Assembly: GCA_944472155.2 (NCBI GenBank)
Contig: OX235271.1
Location: 40,102,633-40,166,632 of the forward strand
Direction of reading: 5' to 3'
Length of the DNA: 64,000 bases
From: Trichobilharzia szidati
Lineage: Eukaryota; Platyhelminthes; Trematoda; Strigeidida; Schistosomatidae
A program made the translations under genes and the position numbers. Positions 44,271 to 55,659 of the stretch are shown piece after piece. How positions within the stretch are numbered: the stretch's first letter is position 1; every line of letters begins with the position of its first letter. The notes under the pieces are model-generated. The model saw only the letters and a program-made list of their open reading frames with translations. It was not told the DNA's origin and made no database searches.

Positions 44271-45434
44271 TGTTAGGACTCAGCTGCTGCCGTGAATGGA
44301 GTTTGACCTAACACCCGTTGGTCATTCGGTATAGTCATAAAAGTAGAGTAATAATAATAATAATGATAATGATAATAATAGGTTGTAGTGTAGATAATAT
44401 AGGTTGAGATAAGTGAAATAATAAAGAAAGAAAGAAAAGATAGAGTAGTCGGTACAGTGGGAGAAGACAGGACGGGTCGTGGGGATTTAGCTAGTATGCT
44501 TATCCATTGACAATGTGGCTTCAAATTTTAAGAGGGTAAGCCATTGAGACACAAACCATGCATTTCTGCATGATTGTCCAGCTTCCGCTTAAAAATCTCC
44601 ACAGATGGAGCTGTAGTTACGGCCGCCGGTAAAGCGTTCCAGAGACGGCAAACTCGAAGCGAGAAGAAATGTGAGCGCACTCGAGTCCTTGGTCTCTGGT
44701 GTGCTATCCTTAGCGGGTTACCTCGTGGTAGCCTATAATCACTTAATGGCAGGATGCTCTTATCAGGATGGGCCTGGTCATTTAGGATCTTATAGACGGT
44801 GATGAGGTCTCCCCTGTGACTACGGTAACTAAGTGTGAAAAGACTTAATTTCTTCAGTCTCTCCTCATATGATTTGTTGCGGAGGCCGATCACCCATTTT
44901 GTCGCTCGTCTCTGGACACTTTCTAGCATGTTAGCATCCCTTTTGAGTAGCGGAGGAGCAATGATATTATGCACCTCAAGGAGTGGCCTCACGTATGTCG
45001 TATACAACGTTAGGAATAGTTCAGGAGTAAGAGCTCCCAGTTGCCTATGCATAAAGTGCAAAGTGCCGTAAGCTTTGGCGACGTCCCTCGTGTAATTTAC
45101 ACTGGTGTCTAGCTTTTCTGTTAAAATAAGGCCTAGATCGCGTTCTGATGGCACACAACTCAAGTTCTGGCCACCAAGGGTGTAATTTGCACTCTGTGAC
45201 CTGCCGGAATGAAGTTGCACTACTTTGCACTTCTTTAAGTTGAAAGGCATTCCGTTAGCCAGAGCCCAGTCCCCCAGCGTTTGCAGGTCAGCCTGCAATC
45301 TGTCGGAGTCTTCCGATGAGTTTATTGCTCTCCAAATCTTTACGTCGTCAGCGTAAAGAAGCGCAGAGCAATTCAGTTGACAGGGCAGGTCATTGATGAG
45401 GTCGATTGATTGTTTATTGAAGACTAGATGTTAA
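44271..45434 (-). mobile_element. CR1-B LINE, 5'-truncated, ORF partly intact
   Basis: The minus-strand frame from about 45420 reads INDLPCQLNCSALLYADDVK (intact YADD), then LQTLGDWALANGMPFNLKKC, DLGLILTEKLD, RRATKWVIGLRNKSYEERLK and FKRKLDNHAEMHG, ending at a stop at 44528. The 3' UTR contains (AAT)n/(GATAAT) repeats. Less decayed than most LINEs here. It is truncated within the reverse transcriptase and abuts the Virilizer promoter. Confidence 0.85.
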
Positions 45435-45975
45435 GGCTGAAATTATCCCGCATGCTCAAGGTCATTGATGGAGTGAGACGCTCAAAGGTCATTTTCGTCC
45501 ATGTTAGTCGGTTATGTTGGATTGCAGTTCCGTAGCCGTTCGTTTACACATTGGTTTTACGTTCTGTTGGCATTTATAGGTGATTCCCATGTACTGATAG
45601 CATTCTTTTGTAAAATAGTACTGTTCTTCACACGAAAATAGCCACATTTTGACGTAGTCTTCATTGAATGACACTATGTCGAAAGCTGCAGCTTCTACAA
45701 GAAATAAACTATTTGTGTAGATGACATTACCCACCAACTACCCCATCTTCTTCATTGTAGAGATGTTTTGACGCATTCAGCATGAAACACTAATCATTAC
45801 AACCAATATGCTAAGTGTGTCGCAGTCAGATTAAATGACGCGGACACCAACATAACTAGCCAGGAAATGAGAATTCCTATCAATCCAGAAAACATATAAC
45901 AAAATTTTATTAAAAATTATTGACAAAAAAATTTGCCGAGCGAAATTTCAACCAACATGCCGGATAAGTCCAGCC
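45435..45975 (-). mobile_element. TIR element copy 1 (541 bp), nonautonomous DNA transposon
   Basis: The ends are inverted repeats (GGCTGAAATTATCCCGCATG vs GGCTGGACTTATCCGGCATG, 17 of 20 matching) and the element is flanked by a perfect 8-bp duplication, gatgttaa (45427-45434 and 45976-45983). About 99% identical to copy 2. It contains a 77-codon frame (45504-45737, minus) with several Cys and aromatic residues but no recognisable transposase motif, so it is probably mobilised in trans. Confidence 0.93.
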
Positions 45976-45983
45976 GATGTTAA

Positions 45984-46510
45984 TCCTTTTGTGATAATGT
46001 GTTTCTTCCCTGGACCTTTCTTCGACGGTCCAGTTAGCCCTGCTGATGCAGGTTCTTCCGGAATTCGATAGCAGCAGCTTATGACTCCCTGGGTGCACCA
46101 GTACACCACAGAGATATAGTTTCTCCTTGTCTTTTGAACTCCTCTAATATGTTCTCCAAAGAGAAAACAGATCCGGCCCAAATTCATTATTTAAAATTGT
46201 ATTCACTGCACTGAGATCTCCACACTGCTTTTGGTATAACTGGGATAAGAGATTCAGACTATGTAATTTTTCTTTGTATGATAAATTGATCATGCGCGGA
46301 ATAATACTTGTTGCCTGTCTTCGCACTCTTTCTGGAATATTTTAGTTCCCTTTAAGACAGGGATCAGCTGCCATGATACAGCTTTTCAGTCTTGAACACA
46401 CCAGAGAAATACGTGCAGAAATGAAAATCTCTTTGATAATTCTAGTAAGCGTTCTGAGTATGGCCCATCAAGATCTGAAAATGAGACTTTCCAACGCTCG
46501 ATAGTTTACT
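45984..46510 (-). mobile_element. CR1-B LINE, C-terminal fragment
   Basis: Minus frames: RVRRQATSIIPRMINLSYKE with LHSLNLLSQLYQ, and the SRRVQKTRRNYISVVYW-type tail. It is broken by frameshifts. Its 3' end continues on the other side of TIR element copy 1 (ttaacatctagtcttcaata, 45403-45434), so that insertion hit this LINE's 3' UTR. Confidence 0.75.
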
Positions 46511-46639
46511 TACTGTCACACTTAGATCACTAGCAGCCTCAAATGATAAGTAATTAAATTCCTTTAGTTAATTTGAGCTGGAGCTAGTATGGCGATTCGC
46601 TTGGCTGGCATTTCGCTTCATTGATTAGGATAATTCGAT

Positions 46640-48140
46640 ACTTGCAACACACCGAATTTGCTGAAATTTCCCTGAAAGGTGGGCACAAATTGACCACCCC
46701 TTAGCTTCCTTTGAGGTTCTGGGTCATATGCTCAGGGGACCATGGGAGATTCGGTGGGCACAGGTATTTCAATAATATACAGAGGATAGAAGAGGAGGCC
46801 GAGTACTGTGCCTTGTGCCTCTCCATTACGTACCGTCGACTACAAGGACAGTCTTGAAGCGATCCTGACTCTTGTCTCACAAGCCTCTTTTACTTTTCAA
46901 GTCTTTCCAATCTCGTGAGTGATTTCGAGTGAAGTACCTTGTCGAAGGCCTTATTGCAGTCTATGAAAACGACGTCAATGGGTTTCCTCGTGTCCCCTGT
47001 CTTGATCTGGCTTTCTCTTGCTCTAGGAATTTATGAGAGGTTTCCCCGGTAGTCATGCAGTGCTTCGGATAACAAGTTGCCTTCCAAATATGCCATGATA
47101 GCTTTCTTGAAAATTCTTTCCAGTATCTTAATTAAGGTGCCGGTGAGGATAATAGGCTTGTAGTTTGAAACACAGTGTCTTGATCCTCCTTTGTCTATGG
47201 GCGTTACTATGGCGTCCTTCCAGTCACGTAGTGATGCCCCATTTAAAGTAGATGACTTGAAGATAATAACGGCTTTTTCCAAACTGTACTTTAGGTACAA
47301 ATATGGAGTTTTCGGCATGTAATACCATATCGCATCTAATTTTCTCATTACGAAAACAATAACTAAGATAGGGCTTTCATATTAATAACAATTTACACCA
47401 ATAATATTATTGCATAAGAAATGAATGAAAATTAAATAAAGTGAAAATACTAGCGACAATGTGGCAATGAGATTAAAAATGTGCTGTTTACTTGAAGTTC
47501 TGCAGATTGTAGCCGATGGGTCAGTTTTATGAGCATCCAGCTCCTTGATAATCCCTGGATGAAGGTCGTCAGGTCCCACTGACTATTTTACATCTTTTTT
47601 CTTTATAGAATTGAATGCGACTTTTTGGTGCACATGGTCAGAATCTGCCTTGTACTTATCTGACGCGTCCAATGCTAGTGATATGGGGATTGATGATTCC
47701 TGTGTGACGACTTTAAAGAATTGGCCTACCATTTTCTCCCCTTCTCCTTGGTTATTTTCCATTGTGTCGTTTTCGAAAGGCGAGTTTAGAACCATAAAGC
47801 TGTAATGCAATAATATACTTCGTATAGACGGGTAAGTTAACAAGATGGATGTCTGATTACTTAAGTTCATGTACGAACCATTTTCCAAGTTTGTGCTGCT
47901 GCATTCTGTGCTAGATGCATTTTGAAGTTCATCCTTGACTGGCGGATTTCTGCAATACACTTTGTACCTAATGGTGGTATACAAAATGTTTCCTCAGGGT
48001 CCCAGGTGTAATGACGGACCCCAAAATTTGTTCTTACGCTTGTGTAATCAACCAATCTTTCAGTTTATCGATGGGAGGCGGTATTTTCCACCCTTTGGGA
48101 TTTACCAAGTGATGAAAGGTTTGGTCACCTAGGCGTAAAG
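46640..48140 (-). mobile_element. CR1-B LINE, linker to reverse transcriptase
   Basis: In minus order: polar linker (SSTECSSTNLENGSYMNLSN), GPDDLHPGIIKELDAH at about 47570, interruption at 47288-47490, then LRDWKDAIVTPIDKGGSRHC, NYKPIILTGTLIKILERIFK and motif A DVVFIDCNKAFDKV at about 46975. Stops and the insertion inactivate it. Confidence 0.8.
47288..47490 (-). repeat. CR1-A 3' terminus nested in CR1-B
   Basis: Minus-strand gatgcgatatggtattacat, then gccgaaaactccatatttgt, matches the CR1-A/SINE-2 3' tail. The CR1-B protein reads across it (ICRTSSK … SLEKAVIIFK), so it is a secondary insertion of about 200 bp. Confidence 0.65.
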
Positions 48141-48149
48141 TTGCTTGAC

Positions 48150-48460
48150 TTGGCTACATACAGCCTTCACGTGAGATTCTGGGTGTATGTGTCAGTCCAA
48201 TAATTCGGCAACCGAAACGACGGGGTTTATTTCGTCTTTCTAGACTTTTGGTCGAGGTAGGGTTTTGATCCAGGACATTTTTGCATCCATGACTTTGAAT
48301 GTGAGCACAGTGACCACTTCTTCTTTTGGGAGGAAGATTCTGTACATAGCTCACGTCCTCCCCATGGGAGGAAAATACGTTCAAGGTTGGGGATGGATGA
48401 TACGAGTCATAGTCCTTACGCTTTGTGACATCGTACCTCTCCTACTTATTTTGTATATCT
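48150..48460. other. LINE-derived fragments, orientation mixed
   Basis: 48150-48384 reads in minus as a Lys/Arg-rich frame with no family motif. 48430-48460 in plus repeats the CR1-B block acctctcctatttattttgt of 42345 and runs into (AAT)n. Probably truncated LINE ends. Confidence 0.4.
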
Positions 48461-48469
48461 AATAATAAT

Positions 48470-51400
48470 AATAATTTACTTTATTCCAAAAACAGTACTT
48501 ATAATACAGAATGGAATTCTCAGTATTTGTCACAATATTGCATCTAATTTGCTCAAAATATTTATAAAATTTAAAAATTACAAACAAAATTAATCGGGGG
48601 AATTTGTCCACATTTACGACAGAATCATTAGATTTAACAATAACAATAATAATAAAAGTGAGTTTGTTTCAAACAGTATTGTCGATTCAGTTTGGAAACT
48701 TTAGCATGTTATAGATTATTGGGTCTAATGTTCTGTTGATATGGTATAGTGAGGGGAAATACAAAGTTAACAGTCATAATACAGCTTAAAATTATGTCCA
48801 CACTTATGAATAAAAAAATAAACAAAACGAAAAATTGAGAGGATAAAAAATATAAGAAATACAATAACAATAAGGTATGATGCTTTAAGGGTGAAGGAAA
48901 GGGTTTAATTAGTGGTGCTAAGAAGGTTAGTTCATTTCTGACGCTATTTTTATCACATAAAGTACGTGCTAAATATGGTATAGTGGAATTTTTATACTTA
49001 GACGTACGTGCATAAAGTCTTCTGAATAGAATTCTTATTTTACCTGAGGAGACACAAGGTTGAAGCTGCGGGTAGAGTGGGTGCTCAGAGTCTGACAAAA
49101 TTCCTTTAGCGAATTTGTTGCATGATATCAAATGCCTATCAATGACGACGTCAAAGATATGGCCCAGAGAGATACCACTCGCCTTACTGACAGTCTTCAG
49201 AGTTCTACGAGGTATGACACAGTCGTTTTTAAGCAATCCAGGAAAAAATAAGGGTGAATAATAAAGAAGAATAGGTATAATGCACGAGTTGATAAACTGT
49301 AAGAGGAGGGATTGAGTTATGCCTGAGTGCCTTAACTTCTTAATGTATGAAGTCAGAAGAAATACTCTTTTAGAAATTGCTAAGACATGGGAAGACCAGG
49401 ATAGGTCAGAAGAGAGAATTAATCCAAGGCACTTAACTTCAGACTTGGTTTCTATATCAGTATCATCAATTTTGCAAGGGTCATAGAAGTGAACAGCTTC
49501 ATTTAACTTTCTCTTACATCGGAAACTGAAATTACCAGTTTGACATTTGGAAGGATTTAGTTTGAGGCCGTTAGACGAAGACCATTTGCTGACGTCTGAC
49601 AGAAAGCCGTTCATCTTGGTACAGTCTAGCTGAGAGTTAACAGACACTGAAATAGTTAGATCGTCCGCGTACTTGACAAAATTCACTTCATCAGAGTGAG
49701 GCAAGTCATGCAAGAAGAAAGAAAACAGAAAAGGAGAAAGGACAGCGCCTTCAGGGACACCAGCCTCAGTAAGCAATGAAGTGGACGACTTCCCCTTACA
49801 CAGACTGTACTGCTTTCTTCCTGAGAAATAAGAATGGAGCCATTTGACAACCCAACAGTCAGTTTGAGTTTCAGCAAGCTTGTTCAACAAAATGTCCCTA
49901 GGTACTGAGTCGAAAGCAGATGTGTAATGTAGGAAAGTGCAGCGAACAAATTAAGCCCCCTCGTCTAAGCTGGAGACAATGTTATGATGCAAGACTGCAG
50001 CTGCATCTAAAGTACTTCTGCTGTATTTATAGGCGAATTGTTTCGGATCGTTAAAGGCTTTAACTGAAGGTTGAAGATTAAGTAAGAGCAACTTTTCCAT
50101 AGCTTTTAGAAAAGGGGAAGTAATAGCAATGGGTCTAAATTTAAAACATGTCGCAGTAGACGACTTAGGAATAGGTATAATTTTAATATCCTTCCGAACG
50201 GCTGGCACGACATTTCTGGAAAAAGAATCGTTAAATATGTCCATGAGAGGATAACACAGGATATCTGCACACTTTTTAAGAATAACACAAGGCAAACCAT
50301 CTAGACATAGGCTACAAGAAGGGTTCATAGACTGGGGACATTTTAGAACATCATTTGTAGTAAATCCAGGGAAGCAGGTTTCATTAATACTTGTAACACT
50401 AGAAAGTTTGGAATTTGTGGCAGAATGTGTGAAGGACTTGTTTAGTGTGCAAACGTCAAGGGAATAAGGAATACTGTTCATCTGCTTACCACCAGTAATT
50501 TCCTTGAAAACTTTCCATATATTAGACGCATTTTACAGGATATGAACTTTTGGTTGTAAATTGAATTCAATCTGTGCATTTCAGATTTTTATTAGGATGT
50601 TAATTCTTTTCAAATCGACATTATGCTTCATTTTATATAATTTTTCATTTTGCCTTCGAAGCTTTTTTAAGTTGAGGGGAGTAGAAACGGTCAAATCTGA
50701 TGAAAAGCGTTTCTCTAGGACAACAGGTGTCAAGACAAAATTTGAGTCATCAAGACAGTCTTCTTGAAACAGGTCCCACCTTTTGTCTCTGAGTTTCTGA
50801 ACGTTCTCCATAGAGTAACATCCATGTACAGTTTTCTTGGAAAGGTGTGAAAAAGTTCTCTTGTGTAACTTCCATAAATTAGTAAACCCGTAATAATGAT
50901 CTGAATTAAACAGTGGAGCTCTTTTACGAGCTACGTATTATTCATTTTTTATTTTATTTTTTCATTTTGATTACAGCTTGATTCCACACCGTATTTTCAG
51001 TACAAGTATGGAATTTTCAGCATGGATATCAGTAGCCCAAATTTTGCAGGCCGACCATAGATATCGGCTGTGCGTCGGCAGGGGATCGAAGCCCGGACCA
51101 TGTGCATGGTCGGCGAGAGTCCTAACCACTGTGTCATTTATAAATACAAGATCAAGGAAATTATCCAGTCTGGTGGGAAAGTTAACAACATTTTCATGAC
51201 CTATCACTGTGAGAAAGCTGCAGTCACATGAATTAAAATCACCTGTCACTATGGACAGGGAGTTACCAAAAGAGATGGTAGCGAAAATAGTGAATTCATC
51301 AGCGAACATAGATAACTCTGAAGTTCTACAACAAGGTGTGATAAAAATATTTGTGCATTAAATGAATTTGAATTTATACAGGTGTTTAGGCCGACATTTG

Positions 51401-51660
51401 ACAGTTATACAGTCAATATTATCATTTGAGAATTTAAAACAGACCTTGTTGGCAACAGACCACTGAGAATTGATGATGGTGGCAACACCACCACATCGCT
51501 TCTTCCTTGAACTACTTTGGTCTTGTCTGTACATATTGAAACCATTTAGTAAGATTAAATTATCATCATATGAGTCGTGTAGCCAAGTTTCCTGAAGCGT
51601 TATTACACCTGTATTACGATATATATTTGAATATAATAAAGAATCCAAGTGATTAATCTG
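48470..51660 (-). mobile_element. CR1-A LINE, longest copy in window
   Basis: In minus order: APE endonuclease (SNIYRNTGVITLQETWLHDS at 51600; VTGDFNSCDCSF; DNFLDLVFIND), SINE-2 insertion (50945-51138), linker, reverse transcriptase (VPAVRKDIKIIPIPKSS; FRPIAITSPFLKAMEKLLLL; FAYKYSRSTLDAAAVL; SAFDSVPRDILLNKL; GVPEGAVLSPFLFSFFLHDL; VKYADDLTISVSV), then the ISKRVFLLTSYIKKLRHSG tail. The 393-codon frame 48709-49890 is intact; upstream at least one stop and one frameshift occur (about 49950). Catalytic YADD is preserved. ORF1 is absent. Confidence 0.88.
50945..51138 (-). repeat. SINE-2 nested in the CR1-A endonuclease
   Basis: The reverse complement has acacagtggttaggactctc, B box near 51090, and the tail catgctgaaaattccatact … aatacggtgtggaatc with an A/T-rich end. 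The LINE frame resumes at ARKRAPLFNSDHYY beyond it. Confidence 0.85.
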
Positions 51661-51664
51661 GTTC

Positions 51665-52240
51665 TATTATAGCAGTAGTCAAATTTCAAAATTTGTGTCA
51701 AGGTAATGTTCAACAGTGAATTGACAAATGTTTGCGAAGTATATATAAAATCGGTCTCTGTAGACATATAATATAAGTATGCAAATCAGATTAAAACGCG
51801 TATGTTTATAGTTGGTATACAGGTACTGCATAATTTCCCCACCAGAACACTGAAATATACAAAATTATACACTTAAATGTTCGACAATAACATGCGTCAG
51901 CGTAATACGTAGCAGCGATAGTACATAGAAGGCGACTTATTAAGCTGAAAAATGAGCAGCTTAATGCGGTTAATAAGGTCGATAATAAATGTGATAATAA
52001 AGGAAAAATAGGAATGATAATCATGGTAGAATATATAAGGAATGATAAAATCGGCCGGGGATCTGCAGACTGTAGACGGAAAGAATACGTGAGTAGCAAT
52101 CGCTAGATGATTAAATGTAATTATACAGGAAATATGGATGTTAAAATAGTAGCGACGTGATTTATGTATGAAAATATTTATCAGTTAAATGAGCAGTCAA
52201 ATGACAATTACGAATAAAGATAATAAAAATGAAACTTCGT
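51665..52240 (-). mobile_element. Ty3/Gypsy 3' end: spacer, polypurine tract and partial LTR
   Basis: Follows the integrase C terminus in minus sense. A purine run ggtggggaaat at about 51838-51848 (reverse of plus atttccccacc) is placed as a polypurine tract would be, with the candidate LTR start directly after it. The LTR is cut off at about 51665 by the LINE. No second LTR found. Confidence 0.5.
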
Positions 52241-52246
52241 AGTAAG

Positions 52247-54470
52247 TTATATATTGATGATTTGCACGTAACGTTTAGGCCAATGAACTCTCCTACCGGA
52301 TCGTATTGTTTTCACAGGTTTCTCTGGCGATGTTGAAGCTTGCGTGGATGTAGGTTGTGGCACGTCGTTCAGCTGGTCTTTATCGTTGGCTTCGAAATCG
52401 TCGATGAACGCTGGTTTAACTCTGTCGACACTTATGGCTTCTGCTTTATTCAGTCGTTCTATCGTGATAATTTTGTCATTTCTATTTAGAACTTTGAATG
52501 GGCCATCGTAAGCGGGTCGAAGTGGTCGTTGTACACCCTCTCTCCTGACGAAGACGTGAGTGCAATCTGTCCGTTGTGGTGAGATGTATGACGCTCGTTT
52601 CTGCTGGCGTGGAAGTGATATCTTGAGCTCGTTCATGTGTTGTTTTAGCTGGTGCGCATAACCAGTCATATCGTGTGGAACTTGGTTACCAGGGGTGAAA
52701 AACTCTCCTGGTAATCGTGATGTTGTTCCATAGACTAGCTCGAAAAAGCAGCAGCCAATATCTTTCTTTAGAGCAGCTCGTATGCCGAGTAGTATCAGTG
52801 TAAGTTTGGTTGACCAGTCGTTTTGAGTCAAAGAAGCAGCGAGGGCTGAAATTATCCCGCATGCTCAAGGTCATTGATGGAGTGAGACGCTCAAAGGTCA
52901 TTTTCGTCCATGTTAGTCGGTTATGTTGGATTGCAGTTCCGTAGCCGTTCGTTTACACATTGGTTTTACGTTCTGTTGGCATTTATAGGTGATTCCCATG
53001 TACTGATAGCATTCTTTTGTAAAATAGTACTGTTCTTCACACGAAAATAGCCACATTTTGACGTAGTCTTCATTGAATGACACTATGTCGAAAGCTGCAG
53101 CTTCTACAAGAAATAAACTATTTGTGTAGATGACATTACCCCCCAACTACCCCATCTTCTTCATTGTAGAGATGTTTTGACGCATTCAGCATGAAACACT
53201 AATCATTACAACCAATATGCTAAGTGTGTCGCAGTCAGATTAAATGACGCGGACACCAACATAACTAGCCAGGAAATGAGAATTCCTATCAATCCAGAAA
53301 ACATACAACAAAATTTTATTAAAAACTATTGACAAAACAAATTTGCCGAGCGAAATTTCAACCAACATGCCGGATAAGTCCAGCCGCAGCGAGCGCAGCT
53401 TTGAGTTGTCGATGAATTCGTTCAACCATACTGTTGGAACTAGGATGGTACGCGGTCGTTCGTATTTGTTTAATGCCTAGTTATTCAATTAGCTGGTGAG
53501 AAAGTCGGCTTTCAAACTGAGCACCTCTGTCTGTTGTGATAATGGATGGGACACCAAAGTTAGCTATCCAGTTTTCGACCAAAGCTTTAGCTACCGTTTC
53601 AGCGGGGACGTCGGCTAATCGAACTGCTACAGGCCAACGGGTGAATCTATCGATGCAGGTTAGAATGCAGTTGAAACCATTGGAAGGAGGCAGTGGACCA
53701 ACTATGTCTACATGTATATGGTCAAATCTAGAGTCGGGGTTAGGAAAGCGACCAAGTGGTGCATTGGTGTGACGATTGATTTTGACTCTTTGACAGGACA
53801 AGTAATTTCGCGTCCACTTCTTAACATCGCCTTTAATGTTTCGCCTTATAAATCTTTCTCTTAGTAGTTTGGTAGTAGCGCTGACACCCGGGATGCGACA
53901 AGTTATGTAACTTCTCGAATATTGTGTGTCTCATATCTACCGGAATGAAGGGTCGATGTTTACCCGTGGAGGTGTCGCAGATTATTTTAGTCGTGCCAAA
54001 AGGAATTGCGTAGGGTTTTAAAGATCTCGCTTTAGAAGACATGATCTGTTTTAGTTCGGCATCATCTCACTGTAAGTTTGAGAGACGTTCGTAGTTGATG
54101 TCTGGGCATACAATGTTGTCAATTTGCATTCGTGATAAAGCCTCTGCCACTTCATTGCTTTTACCCTTTACATGTCGCAGATCGGAGGTGAACTGAGATA
54201 TGTACTCGAGATGTCGTAGTTCGTGCGGAGAGTAGTTATCCTGTTTTGCTGATAATGCTTTCGCTAGAGCCTTATGATCTGTAAAGACAGTAAAAGATGT
54301 ACCTTCCACCATATGTCGAAAGTGCTTGATTGCTAAATAAACAGCTAATAACTATCTACCAAAGGTGCTATAGCGACATTGAGTAGGTATACAGGCACTA
54401 CATCCTCACGGAAATATGCTGACAGCTGCAATTTGAATCGCGCTGACTCATTCGATGGTGTTATTCTGCT
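52247..54470 (-). pseudogene. Ty3/Gypsy pol remnant: RNase H and integrase
   Basis: Minus order: end of RNase H (LAIKHFRHMVEGTSF, TVFTDHKALAKAL, HELRHLEYISQF, then VAEALSRMQ at 54160), integrase zinc-binding region (LHNLSHPG … YLSCQRVK), DDE core (HIHVDIVGPLPPSNGF, TTDRGAQFESRLS), then TIR element copy 2, then the C-terminal domain (LILLGIRAALKKDIG, VFVRREG, YDGPFKVLNRNDKIITIERL). A TAG replaces Glu in CRYSTFGRE at about 54350, and the reverse transcriptase, protease and Gag are missing. Dead element. Confidence 0.88.
52844..53385 (-). mobile_element. TIR element copy 2 (542 bp) inside Gypsy integrase
   Basis: Same element as 45435-45975, flanked by a different perfect 8-bp duplication, gcagcgag (52836-52843 and 53386-53393). 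Removing it and one duplication rejoins the integrase frame across its third catalytic region. Differs from copy 1 at only about five bases and a single-base indel. The 77-codon frame (52913-53146) differs by one residue. Confidence 0.95.
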
Positions 54471-54474
54471 CCTT

Positions 54475-54790
54475 CATGCTTCATTCGACATTTTGTACGC
54501 ACTGGTTCTCAGTCATTCTGGTTCGCGACTGAAATGAATCAAAAAACTCACCATTTGCTGATTGTGGTGATTCATTAATACTTCCTTGCATGTTTAAATG
54601 AATACTAACTGCTGTGGTGAGCCTCTTGCAGACTATATTACTGAAAACATTGTTCTCAGTAAACAAATTGATGTTTTACAACCCTTTTTTATACTTTTGT
54701 GAATAGCCCACCGTATCGACTACATGTAACGCAACCTTCAGTTGTCTTGCGCGTTTTTAACAAGTTGAAACGATAATGATGCCTAGTATC
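54475..54790. other. Unassigned sequence between Gypsy and LINE remnants
   Basis: A 62-codon minus frame (54481-54666) without motif. A GTGAGT string occurs in it, but no supported exon. No repeat match inside the window. Confidence 0.35.
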
Positions 54791-54794
54791 ATAT

Positions 54795-55650
54795 CATATG
54801 AATTGTTTTTACCTATGCAAAGTGCACATGGTGTCATTATCCCATTGCCTTTCCTTGTATATATATCCCTTGTCAGTCAAAAATTGTAAATATGCTCACT
54901 ACAAGTTTACTCAACGTCTAGTAGTTGAAAATCTTTGCATTTCCTACTATGACAGATGTAACATATTTGACTTGGAACCCTTATGGGTCAGACGACTGAA
55001 GTTTAACCTAAAAATTACATTTAGGATCGCTAAAGGGCTTATATATTTCCCCCACAATGACTTTACTTTTAGTTCACCTAAGAAATATAACCTCAGAAAT
55101 AAATCTTCATCTTTTGAAGTGCGCCGCTGTCATACAAAGTACAGATCAAATTCTTTCACTGTCAGATACCGCTGCATTTGGAACCGTCTTCCAACTGAAA
55201 TTAGAAACAGTCCTACCCCAAAAACCTTCTCATCTCTGCTGAACAAATATTTTATCAACACCGGGTTAGAAGGCGTATGTGACAGACTAAAAATCAGAGA
55301 TCTAATACGGCACTCCTCTGACCCTCACTGTTAGCTCCCGAAATCTGTGATCTCTATGTTTGACTCTACTTTCACTATGACTGTTTTCACAACCCCAGTC
55401 ACCTATTCTCAATCAGCCTTAAATTTTAATTATTTCTTCATTCAAATATTGAAAAAAAATTTTTTGCATATATCACTGATAACAAGGTATTATGAGTATT
55501 TCAGCATGCTAAGAGTTCAGTCTCAAGTTCCAGATGCAAATCAACTGAAGATGACTGGTATTAAAATGTCTCTGGAGACTGCCTAATGCTGCATGTTAGC
55601 ACTGTCTGCCTATACGCAAATTAAGGCCCGAATGTTGGTAGTCTAAATAA
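54795..55650 (+). mobile_element. Non-LTR retrotransposon, C-terminal fragment
   Basis: The frame 54798-55334 ends with a typical CR1/jockey C terminus: YYDRCNIFDLEPLWVRRLKF, NLRNKSSSFEVRRC, FTVRYRCIWNRLPTEIRNSP, FSSLLNKYF. A 3' UTR follows to about 55650. 5'-truncated before the catalytic core. The family differs from CR1-A and CR1-B in this window. Confidence 0.7.
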
Positions 55651-55659
55651 TCAACTATA

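Noticed and set aside
54530..54670. First exon of Virilizer (ATG … GTGAGT on the minus strand)
   Set aside because: Considered before the true N terminus was found at 44025; no similarity to Virilizer and not needed by phase.
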